Shown here: positions 56,987 to 64,000 of the stretch, piece after piece
How the letters are laid out: each line of letters starts with the position of its first letter
Numbering within the stretch: the first letter of the stretch is position 1
Assembly (NCBI RefSeq): GCF_020567375.1
Contig: NZ_JAJBZM010000001.1
Span: forward strand, 109,396-173,395
Direction: 5' to 3'
Origin: Janibacter melonis
GTDB lineage: Bacteria > Actinomycetota > Actinomycetes > Actinomycetales > Dermatophilaceae
DNA: 64,000 nucleotides
Notes under the pieces: generated by a model
The model's input: the letters and a program-made list of their open reading frames with translations, nothing else
Told to the model about the DNA's origin: nothing
Database searches by the model: none
Translations under genes and position numbers: made by a program

Positions 56987-58201
56987 GTGAAGACCATCGC
57001 CGACCTCGGAGAGCTGCGCGGCCAGCGCGTGCTCCTGCGGTCCGACCTCAACGTCCCGCTCGACGGGAGCACCATCACCGACGACGGACGGATCCGTGCC
57101 TCGCTGCCGACGATCCGCGAGCTGACCGAGGCGGGTGCGCGCGTCGTCGTGTGCGCCCACCTCGGTCGGCCCAAGGGCGCTCCCGAGGAGCGCTACTCGC
57201 TGCGCCCCGTGGCGCAGCGCCTGGGCGAGCTGCTCGGCCAGGACGTCGCCTTCGCCACCGACACGGTGGGGGAGTCGGCGAAGGGGGTCGTCGCGGACCT
57301 CCAGGACGGCGACGTCGCCGTCCTGGAGAACCTGCGCTTCAACCCGGGCGAGACGAGCAAGGACGAGAGCGAGCGCGGTGCCTTCGCCGACGAGCTCGCC
57401 GCCCTCGCCGACGCCTACGTCAGCGACGGCTTCGGCGTCGTGCACCGCAAGCAGGCCTCGGTCTACGACGTCGCGACCCGCCTGCCGGCGGCCGTCGGCG
57501 GTCTCGTGCGCACCGAGGTCGACGTGCTGCGCCGCCTGACGAGCGAGCCCGAGCGGCCGTACGCGGTCGTCCTCGGCGGCGCGAAGGTCTCCGACAAGCT
57601 CGGCGTCATCGACAACCTCCTCGGCACCGCCGACCGCCTGCTCGTCGGCGGCGGGATGGTCTTCACCTTCCTCGCCGCCCAGGGCCACGAGGTCGGCACG
57701 AGCCTGCTCGAGGCCGACCAGGTGGACCGGGTCCGCGAGTACCTCGAGCGGGCCGAGCGCGACGGGGTCGAGATCGTCCTGCCCGTCGACGTCGTCGCGG
57801 CCACGGAGTTCTCCGCGGAGGCCGACCACGAGGTCGTCGCCGCGGACGCGATCCCCGCCGACCGCATGGGTCTCGACATCGGCCCGCGCTCCGGCGAGCT
57901 CTTCGCCTCGCGTCTGGCCGACTGCCGCACCGTCTTCTGGAACGGCCCGATGGGGGCCTTCGAGATGGCCCCCTACGCCGCCGGGACGAAGGCGGTCGCC
58001 CAGGCGCTCGTCGACGTCACCGCGACCGGCGCGCTCACCGTCGTCGGCGGTGGCGACTCGGCCGCCGCGGTCCGTCAGCTCGGCTTCGAGGACGCCGACT
58101 TCGGGCACATCAGCACCGGGGGCGGCGCGTCCCTGGAGTACCTCGAGGGCAAGGAGCTCCCGGGGCTGCAGGTCCACGAGACCCAGGAGGGCACGCGATG
58201 A
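56987..58201 (+). CDS. pgk: Phosphoglycerate kinase
   Basis: A 404-aa kinase. The N-terminal substrate domain has [13 protein letters not shown] and HLGRPKG, and the nucleotide domain has [30 protein letters not shown] and [12 protein letters not shown]. It makes ATP from 1,3-bisphosphoglycerate. GTG start, 30 bp after gap; stop overlaps tpiA (ATGA). Confidence 0.97.
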   Translation: MKTIADLGELRGQRVLLRSDLNVPLDGSTITDDGRIRASLPTIRELTEAGARVVVCAHLGRPKGAPEERYSLRPVAQRLGELLGQDVAFATDTVGESAKGVVADLQDGDVAVLENLRFNPGETSKDESERGAFADELAALADAYVSDGFGVVHRKQASVYDVATRLPAAVGGLVRTEVDVLRRLTSEPERPYAVVLGGAKVSDKLGVIDNLLGTADRLLVGGGMVFTFLAAQGHEVGTSLLEADQVDRVREYLERAERDGVEIVLPVDVVAATEFSAEADHEVVAADAIPADRMGLDIGPRSGELFASRLADCRTVFWNGPMGAFEMAPYAAGTKAVAQALVDVTATGALTVVGGGDSAAAVRQLGFEDADFGHISTGGGASLEYLEGKELPGLQVHETQEGTR

Positions 58202-58989
58202 CCGGCCGCACCCCGCTCATGGCGGGCAACTGGAAGATGAACCTCGACCACATGCAGGCCGCGCACCTCGTGCAGAAGCTCGACTGGACGCTGCGCGACG
58301 CCAAGCACGACCACGCGGCCGTCGAGGTCGTCGTCGTGCCGCCCTACACCGACCTGCGCTCCGTGCAGACCCTCGTCGACGGCGACAAGCTCGCCCTGCG
58401 CTACGGCGCGCAGGACCTCTCGCAGCACGACAGCGGCGCGTACACCGGCGAGATCTCCGGCGCCTTCCTCGCGCGCCTCGGCTGCACCTACGTCGTCGTC
58501 GGCCACAGCGAGCGACGTGAGCACCACGGCGAGAGCGACGAGGTCGTCGCGGCGAAGGCCGCCGCCGCCTACCGCCACGGGCTCACCCCCGTCGTGTGCG
58601 TCGGCGAGGGCCTCGAGGTCCGCCAGGCCGGCGAGCACGTCTCGCACGTCGTCGAGCAGGTGCGCGGATCGCTCGCGGGCCTGAGCGCCGAGCAGCTGGC
58701 CACCGTCGTCGTCGCCTACGAGCCCGTGTGGGCCATCGGCACCGGCGAGGTCGCCACGCCCGAGGACGCCCAGGAGGTGTGCGCCGCGATCCGCGAGGAG
58801 CTCGCGCAGATCGCCTCGCCCGAGGTCGCCGACGCGGTCCGGGTCCTCTACGGCGGATCGGTCAAGTCCGGCAACGTCGCGGCGATCATGGCCGGTGCCG
58901 ACGTCGACGGCGCGCTCGTCGGGGGGGCCTCGCTCGACGCCGAGGAGTTCGCCGCCATCTGCCGCTACCAGGCGCACCTCACCACCTGA
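58198..58989 (+). CDS. tpiA: Triose-phosphate isomerase
   Basis: A 263-aa TIM-barrel enzyme. Key residues: substrate Lys in MAGNWKMN, catalytic His in VVGHSERR near residue 105, catalytic Glu in [11 protein letters not shown] near 182, and the phosphate-binding loop [10 protein letters not shown]. It interconverts DHAP and G3P. Overlaps pgk. Confidence 0.97.
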   Translation: MTGRTPLMAGNWKMNLDHMQAAHLVQKLDWTLRDAKHDHAAVEVVVVPPYTDLRSVQTLVDGDKLALRYGAQDLSQHDSGAYTGEISGAFLARLGCTYVVVGHSERREHHGESDEVVAAKAAAAYRHGLTPVVCVGEGLEVRQAGEHVSHVVEQVRGSLAGLSAEQLATVVVAYEPVWAIGTGEVATPEDAQEVCAAIREELAQIASPEVADAVRVLYGGSVKSGNVAAIMAGADVDGALVGGASLDAEEFAAICRYQAHLTT

Positions 58990-59054
58990 TCCGGCGCGGG
59001 CAGGTATCCTGCCGTGTCAGACCGACCGCACGACCGACCCGAAGGCCGACAGAC

Positions 59055-59300
59055 GTGGACGCAGTACGCATCGCCCTCCAGGTGATCCTCGTGATCACCG
59101 GGCTGATCCTCACCCTCCTCATCCTCATGCACAAGGGCAAGGGCGGCGGCATCTCCGACATGTTCGGCGGTGGCATGACCGCGTCCCTCGGCAGCTCGTC
59201 GGTGGCCGAGCGCAACCTCACGCGCTTCACGGTCGTCGTGGGGCTGCTGTGGTTCGTCTCCGTCGTCGGCATCGGCGTCATCGACCGCTTCGACGTCTGA
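59055..59300 (+). CDS. secG: Preprotein translocase subunit SecG
   Basis: An 81-aa membrane protein with two helices (about residues 4-24 and 58-76) joined by a Gly-rich loop HKGKGGGISDMFGGGM, the standard SecG pattern. It assists SecYE-mediated export. A TATCCT -10-like box lies at 59005-59010 upstream of the GTG. Confidence 0.93.
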   Translation: MDAVRIALQVILVITGLILTLLILMHKGKGGGISDMFGGGMTASLGSSSVAERNLTRFTVVVGLLWFVSVVGIGVIDRFDV

Positions 59301-59310
59301 GGAGCAGCAC

Positions 59311-59664
59311 ATGGCTGGTGGAGGGAACGCGATCCGGGGCAGCCGCGTGGGCGCCGGACCGATGGGCGAGGCCGAGCGGGGCGAGAGCGCCCCGCGGACC
59401 TTCGTCTCGTACTGGTGCGGCAAGGGCCACGAGGTGCGCCCGAGCTTCGCCCTCGAGCCCGGGGTCGAGATCCCCGAGCAGTGGGAGTGCACCCGGTGCG
59501 GTCTGCCCGCCGGGCAGGACAAGGACAACCCTCCTGCCCCGCCGCGGGCCGAGGTCTACAAGACCCACCTCGCGTACGTCAAGGAGCGCCGCAGCGACAG
59601 CGAGGGCGAGGAGATCCTCGCCGAGCGGCTCGGCGAGCTGCGCCGCCGCCGCGGCACCGAGTAG
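59311..59664 (+). CDS. rbpA: RNA polymerase-binding protein RbpA
   Basis: A 117-aa protein: flexible N-terminal tail (MAGGGNAIRGSRVGAGPMGE), core zinc-type domain with CGKGHEV and CTRCGLP Cys pairs, and C-terminal sigma-interaction helices EEILAERLGELRRRR. RbpA is an actinobacteria-only activator of the housekeeping sigma factor. GAGGAGC precedes the ATG. It converges on pgl with a 12-bp gap. Confidence 0.95.
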   Translation: MAGGGNAIRGSRVGAGPMGEAERGESAPRTFVSYWCGKGHEVRPSFALEPGVEIPEQWECTRCGLPAGQDKDNPPAPPRAEVYKTHLAYVKERRSDSEGEEILAERLGELRRRRGTE

Positions 59665-59676
59665 TCGCCCGCCGCG

Positions 59677-60420
59677 TCAGCGGCTGAGGCCGGCTGCCTG
59701 CGCGGCGTCCTCGTCGAGGAACCACACGGTGCGGACGGTCCCGCGGACCTGCGCCGCCGAGGACACGTCGGGGCCGGCGCCGTCGAGGCCGTCGCGGACG
59801 GCCTGAGCCTTGTCCGCGCCCGCGACGACGAACCACACCTCGCGGGTGCGCTCCATCGCCTCGAAGGTCAGCGAGACCCGCTCCGGCGGCGGCTTGGGGG
59901 AGTCGTGCACCGCGACCGTCATCGCGTCCTGCGTCATCTGCGCCGGGTGACCGGGGAAGAGCGAGGCGACGTGCCCGTCGGGGCCGACCCCGAGCATGAG
60001 CACCTCGAAGCCGCCTCGGCCGACGGAGCGCAGCTCCTCGGCGTACCGGCCGGCGGCGTCCTCGACGTCGTCCGAGCCATCCGGCCCCGGCACGCGATGG
60101 ACGCGATCGTCCGGCAGCCCGAGCCGCGGCAGGCCGGCCTCGTCGGCCTGGGTGTCATTGCGCTCGGGGTCCCCGGACGGGAGGTAGCGCTCGTCGCCCC
60201 ACCACAGCCCGACGGCGGAGAGGTCGAGCGGCTCGCGCTCGTGCTCCGCCACGAGGGCCGCGACGCTCGCGCCCCCCATCGAGCCCCCGGTGAGACCGAT
60301 CTCGACCGGTCGCCCGGCGGCGGTGGCCTCCTCGACCACCGCGCGCAGGCGCCGGCCGACGGCCGCCGCGAGCTCGGTCTTGCCGGGCTCGACGACGACC
60401 TCGACCGGCGCGCTGCTCAC
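59677..60420 (-). CDS. pgl: 6-phosphogluconolactonase
   Basis: A 247-aa enzyme of the DevB/SIS-like sugar-isomerase fold. Motifs are VEIGLTGGSMGG near residue 40, GLWWGDERYLPSGDPERND near 73 and MLGVGPDGHVASLFPGHP near 143. It hydrolyses 6-phosphogluconolactone made by Zwf in the oxidative pentose phosphate pathway. GTG overlaps the opcA stop (GTGA). Last gene of pgi-zwf-opcA-pgl. Confidence 0.94.
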   Translation of the reverse strand: MSSAPVEVVVEPGKTELAAAVGRRLRAVVEEATAAGRPVEIGLTGGSMGGASVAALVAEHEREPLDLSAVGLWWGDERYLPSGDPERNDTQADEAGLPRLGLPDDRVHRVPGPDGSDDVEDAAGRYAEELRSVGRGGFEVLMLGVGPDGHVASLFPGHPAQMTQDAMTVAVHDSPKPPPERVSLTFEAMERTREVWFVVAGADKAQAVRDGLDGAGPDVSSAAQVRGTVRTVWFLDEDAAQAAGLSR

Positions 60421-61544
60421 GAGCCCTCGCTCTTGTCCGCGAGCTTGCGGCGTGCGGCCTGCTTCACCGCTGCCGGCTCTGCCGACTTCTTCTCGGGCTC
60501 GGCCTGGACCATCGCCGAGCTGCGGGTCGCCCGGGCCTGCTTCTCCAGGCGCTCCTGGGTCTTGCGGCTCGACGAGGGGGAGGGGACCTCCCCCTTCGCC
60601 ACGGCCTCGGTCATCGTCAGACGACGCATCGTCACCAGGGGGAGGCCCTTGGTGAGGGCGTCCTCGTAGACCTCGTCCGCGTCGAGCCGCCGCAGCTCGT
60701 CGGCGAGGCACTCGGCGTCGCTGCGGTGGGCCAGGGCGATCGCGCGCTGCGGCTGCCCTGTCTGGTCCATCGTCGCCGTCTCGCCGTCCTGAGGGCGCAC
60801 GAGGTCGATGATCCCCGAGCGCCGCTCCAGGCGTACCGAGATGATCCCGCTGCGGTCGCGCGATCGCACGACCGACACCGGGCAGCGCAGCCGGTGCTGG
60901 AGCCAGCCCGCGAGCAGGTCGGTCGAGGGCGAGTCGCCGGCACCGGTGACCGTCGCGCTCGTCACGGGCTCGAAGGGGGCCCGGTCCAGCGCCGAGGCGA
61001 GCAGCCCTCGCCACAGGGTGACGCGCGACCACGCGAGGTCGGTGTCGCCGGGGCTGTAGGAGCGGGCCAGGGTCTTCAGCGCCGGCCCGATGCTCTCCAG
61101 CTGGGCCACGTCGGTGATCCGCCGCTGGGCCATCGCGCCGACGGGGTCGTGCGCGGGTGACTTCGGCGGGTCCTTCGGCCACCACGCGACGACGGGGGAG
61201 TCGGGCAGCAGCAGCGGGATGACGACGCTGCGGGCATGGGCGACGAGCGGCCCGTAGAGCCGCAGGACGACGACCTCGCTGGCCCCGGCGTCCCCGCCCA
61301 GACGGATCTGCGCGTCGAGGCGCGCCTTGCCGCGGGTGTTGCCCGAGGCAACCGCGACGATGCGGCACGGATGCTGGTGGCTCGCGTCGTTGGCGATCTC
61401 GACGGCGTCGTCGATGTCGGCCTCGTCGGCGATGACGACGAGGGTGAGGACGCGCGAGAGCGCCATCGACCCCACGTCCTGACGCAGCCGGACGAGCTTC
61501 TTCGAGATCGCCTGGGTCGTCGTGCTCGGCAGGTCGATGATCAC
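60417..61544 (-). CDS. opcA: Glucose-6-phosphate dehydrogenase assembly protein OpcA
   Basis: A 375-aa protein. Typical features are IDLPSTTTQAISKKLVRLRQ at the N-terminus and LPDSPVVAWWPKDPP near residue 130. OpcA promotes assembly and redox control of G6PDH in cyanobacteria and actinobacteria. The GTG at 61544 overlaps the zwf stop (GTGA) and has GGAGG 5 bases upstream, better than the GTG at 61556. The Lys/Ala/Ser-rich C-terminus (from about 320) is variable. Confidence 0.93.
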   Translation of the reverse strand: MIIDLPSTTTQAISKKLVRLRQDVGSMALSRVLTLVVIADEADIDDAVEIANDASHQHPCRIVAVASGNTRGKARLDAQIRLGGDAGASEVVVLRLYGPLVAHARSVVIPLLLPDSPVVAWWPKDPPKSPAHDPVGAMAQRRITDVAQLESIGPALKTLARSYSPGDTDLAWSRVTLWRGLLASALDRAPFEPVTSATVTGAGDSPSTDLLAGWLQHRLRCPVSVVRSRDRSGIISVRLERRSGIIDLVRPQDGETATMDQTGQPQRAIALAHRSDAECLADELRRLDADEVYEDALTKGLPLVTMRRLTMTEAVAKGEVPSPSSSRKTQERLEKQARATRSSAMVQAEPEKKSAEPAAVKQAARRKLADKSEGS

Positions 61545-63082
61545 GGCATCCTCCACTCGCGGCCGTCACGGTGCATCATCGCGTCAGCGCTCGTCGGGCC
61601 CCACGTGCCCGCGGGGTACTGATCGATGGAGCGCTGCTTGGCCCAGTACTTCTCGATGGGGTCGAGGATCTGCCAGGACAGCTCGACCTCCTCGTGCCGG
61701 GGGAAGAGCGGGGGGTCGCCGAGCAGCACGTCGAGGATGAGCCGCTCGTAGGCCTCGGGGCTCACCTCGGTGAAGGCGCGCCCGTAGCCGAAGTCCATCG
61801 AGACGTCGCGCACCTCCATCTGGTTGCCGGGCACCTTCGCCCCGAAGCGCATCGTGATGCCCTCGTCGGGCTGGACCCGGATGACGACGGCGTTCTGCCC
61901 CAGCTCCTCGGTCTCGGTGTCGTTGAAGGGCAGGTGCGGCGCCCGCTTGAAGACGACGGCGATCTCCGTCACCCGCTTGCCCAGGCGCTTGCCCGTGCGC
62001 AGGTAGAAGGGCACGTTCGCCCAGCGCCGCGTGTCGATGTCGAGGCGCACCGCGGCGTAGGTCTCGGTCGTCGAGGACTCGCCGACCCCGTCCTCGTCGC
62101 GGTACCCGATGACGTGCTCGCCGCCCTGCCAGCCCTCGGCGTACTGCCCGCGGGCGGTGTGCTTGCCGAGGTCCTTGGGGATGCGCACCGCGGCGAGGAT
62201 CTTCTCCTTCTCGGCCCGCAGCGCGTCAGCGGTGAAGCTCGTCGGCTCCTCCATCGCGGTGAGGGCGAGCAGCTGCAGGAGGTGGTTCTGGATGACGTCA
62301 CGGGCCGCGCCGATGCCGTCGTAGTACCCCGCACGACCACCGATGCCGATGTCCTCGGCCATGGTGATCTGCACGTGGTCGACGTAGTGGCTGTTCCACA
62401 CCGGCTCGAACATCTGGTTCGCGAAGCGCAGCGCCAGGAGGTTCTGGACCGTCTCCTTGCCGAGGTAGTGGTCGATCCGGAAGATCGAGTCGGCCGGGAA
62501 GACCGACTCGACGACGTCGTTGAGCTCGCGCGCGCTCTTGAGGTCGTGCCCGAAGGGCTTCTCGATGACGACGCGTCGCCACGAGTCGCCCTCGCCGTGG
62601 GTCAGACCGCTGCGCTCGAGCTGCTGGCAGACCGTCGAGAAGGAGCCCGGGGGGATGGAGAGGTAGAAGGCGTGGTTGCCGTCGGTGCCCCGCTGCTCGT
62701 CGAGCTCGTGGACGGTCTCGGCGAGCAGGTCGAAGGCCGCGTCGTCGTCGAAGACGCCCGGCACGAAGCGGAAGCCCTCGGACAGGGCCCGCCACACCTC
62801 CTCGCGGAAGGGGGTACGGGCGTGGGCTCGCACCGCCTCGTGGACGATCTTGCCGAAGTCCTGGTCCTCCCAGTCGCGACGGGCGAAGCCGACGAGGCTG
62901 AAGCCGGGCGGCAGCAGACCGCGGTTGGCGAGGTCGTAGATCGCCGGCAGGAGCTTCTTGCGGGCGAGGTCGCCCGTGACGCCGAAGAGCACGAGGCTGC
63001 ACGGCCCGGCGATCTTCGGCAGGCGCTTGTCCCGTGGGTCGCGAAGGGGGTTGTCCGTCGCGGTCACCTTGGCGGGCTTCAT
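61541..63082 (-). CDS. zwf: Glucose-6-phosphate 1-dehydrogenase
   Basis: A 513-aa enzyme. NADP-binding motif LVLFGVTGDLARKKLLPAIY near residue 30, active-site Lys in EKPFGHDLKSA and His in RIDHYLGKETVQNLL near residue 205. It oxidises glucose-6-phosphate, making NADPH. ATG overlaps the pgi stop (ATGA) and the gene is tightly coupled to opcA. Confidence 0.97.
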   Translation of the reverse strand: MKPAKVTATDNPLRDPRDKRLPKIAGPCSLVLFGVTGDLARKKLLPAIYDLANRGLLPPGFSLVGFARRDWEDQDFGKIVHEAVRAHARTPFREEVWRALSEGFRFVPGVFDDDAAFDLLAETVHELDEQRGTDGNHAFYLSIPPGSFSTVCQQLERSGLTHGEGDSWRRVVIEKPFGHDLKSARELNDVVESVFPADSIFRIDHYLGKETVQNLLALRFANQMFEPVWNSHYVDHVQITMAEDIGIGGRAGYYDGIGAARDVIQNHLLQLLALTAMEEPTSFTADALRAEKEKILAAVRIPKDLGKHTARGQYAEGWQGGEHVIGYRDEDGVGESSTTETYAAVRLDIDTRRWANVPFYLRTGKRLGKRVTEIAVVFKRAPHLPFNDTETEELGQNAVVIRVQPDEGITMRFGAKVPGNQMEVRDVSMDFGYGRAFTEVSPEAYERLILDVLLGDPPLFPRHEEVELSWQILDPIEKYWAKQRSIDQYPAGTWGPTSADAMMHRDGREWRMP

Positions 63083-64000
63083 GCGTCGCCCTGCGAGACC
63101 GCCGAGGTCACGGCGGCGACACCGCCGTCACCGGTGAGGTGCAGGACGAGGACCGGACGCCCGTGGTCGACGAGGACCGAGGCGTCGCCCCCGGCCTGCG
63201 CGGCGACGAACTCGCCGAGGGTGAAGTCGCGGCCCGGGACCGGCAGGTCCTCGCGCGGTGTGTCGGTGACCTGGAGGAAGACCCCGGTCGCGGGCCCGCC
63301 CTTGTGGTACTGACCGGTCGAGTGCAGGAAGCGCGGGCCCCAGCCGAAGGTCGTCGGACGACCCGTGCGCTCGGCGAGGGTCGTCGCGACCTGCGCGAGC
63401 CCGGCGTGCTCCGCCCGGTCGAGGTAGGCCATGACGGCGACGTAGCCGTGCTCGGGGTCGAGCTGGGCGAGCAGCGCGTCGACCGCGTCGCTCACGGTGC
63501 TCGCGTCGCCGAGCCAGTCGCCGCCGAGTGCGCGCACCTCGACGTCTCCGTCGGTGACGTCGGGGGAGGCGGGGGCGTCCCCCTTCGCCTCGAGCAGGCC
63601 GCGGGCGGCCGCCTTGGCGGACTCGACGTCGGGCTGGTCGAAGGGGTTGATGCTCAGCAGACGGCCGGCGGCCGCGGTCGCGACCTCCCACAGGAGCAGC
63701 TGGGCGCCGAGGGTCCCGCCGACGTCGACGACGGACGGGGCGGAGCTGTCCGGCTCCTCCTCGTGGTCGGTGCCGACGAGGCGCACGAGCGTCGCGTCGT
63801 CCGGCAGGGCCCGGTCACCGGGCGAGGGCAGGACGACGGGCAGGATCCCGCGCCCCTGCTTGCCGGTGGACTCCGCGATGAGCTGCTCGGCCCAGTCGCC
63901 GAAGCCGGCGGCCTGCGTGCCGTGCTCGAGGAGGTAGAGCTTGTCGCGCAGCGGGTCGGTGGCGGCCATCGCCGCGCCGAGGCGCAGGCCGGGGTTGGCC
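63079..64000 (-). CDS. pgi: Glucose-6-phosphate isomerase, C-terminal part (5' end beyond window)
   Basis: The C-terminal 306 residues are visible; the open frame continues past base 64000 (ANPGLRLGAAMAA), so the ATG at 63969 is internal. Family marks are SINPFDQPDVESAKAAAR near the middle and RFLHSTGQYHKGGPATGVFLQV toward the end, typical of actinobacterial PGI (or a transaldolase-PGI fusion, which would only differ upstream). It supplies glucose-6-phosphate/fructose-6-phosphate interconversion next to zwf. Confidence 0.9.
   Translation of the reverse strand, partial: ANPGLRLGAAMAATDPLRDKLYLLEHGTQAAGFGDWAEQLIAESTGKQGRGILPVVLPSPGDRALPDDATLVRLVGTDHEEEPDSSAPSVVDVGGTLGAQLLLWEVATAAAGRLLSINPFDQPDVESAKAAARGLLEAKGDAPASPDVTDGDVEVRALGGDWLGDASTVSDAVDALLAQLDPEHGYVAVMAYLDRAEHAGLAQVATTLAERTGRPTTFGWGPRFLHSTGQYHKGGPATGVFLQVTDTPREDLPVPGRDFTLGEFVAAQAGGDASVLVDHGRPVLVLHLTGDGGVAAVTSAVSQGDA

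Noticed and set aside
63969-63969. ATG as the start of the pgi gene
   Set aside because: The reading frame continues upstream to the window edge with typical PGI sequence, so this Met is internal.

Overview
The window is very GC-rich (about 72% by eye) and almost fully coding, with many GTG starts and 4-bp ATGA/GTGA stop-start overlaps. RbpA, WhiA, OpcA and PafBC-type DNA-damage promoters place it in the Actinobacteria. No mycolate or arabinogalactan-specific gene other than AftD-like proteins is visible. My inference is a non-mycolate actinobacterium of the Intrasporangiaceae/Dermatophilaceae type (Janibacter-like). I annotate 52 protein genes (two cut by the window edges) and see no rRNA, tRNA, insertion sequence or CRISPR array.

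Region 1 (1-20049) is a cell-envelope glycan locus. It holds two paralogous giant GT-C/AftD-like membrane glycosyltransferases with discoidin-like modules, a GT2 and two GT4 glycosyltransferases, a 575-aa polytopic membrane protein, a DUF2613 micro-protein, two SAM methyltransferases, an O-acyltransferase, a heptose-activation cassette (HddA kinase, GmhA, GmhB), a DUF3068 membrane protein and a UDP-glucuronate decarboxylase. The set resembles the M. tuberculosis Rv0224c-Rv0236c neighbourhood, here joined to heptose-1-phosphate synthesis. This is the best candidate for an undescribed system.

Region 2 (20061-25584) holds a methyltransferase, rpsA with its own promoter and leader, coaE, a CHAP-like lipoprotein, a small unknown protein and a LacI regulator. 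Region 3 (25826-33839) is an arabinan-utilisation operon: intracellular GH51, a CUT1 sugar importer without its own ATPase, and two exported GH43 enzymes. It is preceded by two LacI-type operator-like sites.

Region 4 (33889-44364) holds uvrB, terC behind a probable yybP-ykoY manganese riboswitch, an intergenic patch of hairpin and 28-nt repeats, an EamA exporter, an MBL hydrolase, a GH15 enzyme and uvrA with a histone-H1-like Lys/Ala tail. Region 5 (44463-50170, minus strand) is a complete livKHMGF branched-chain amino-acid ABC transporter with an oversized LivM.

Region 6 (50372-64000) holds a Rieske lipoprotein, then the conserved actinobacterial block uvrC-rapZ-yvcK-whiA-gap-pgk-tpiA-secG-rbpA, facing the pentose-phosphate operon pgi-zwf-opcA-pgl. 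Two regulatory themes cut across the map. uvrA, uvrB and uvrC each carry a RecA-independent (PafBC) promoter with exact spacing. At least nine genes have a TANNNT -10 box 6-7 nt before the start codon, predicting leaderless mRNAs.
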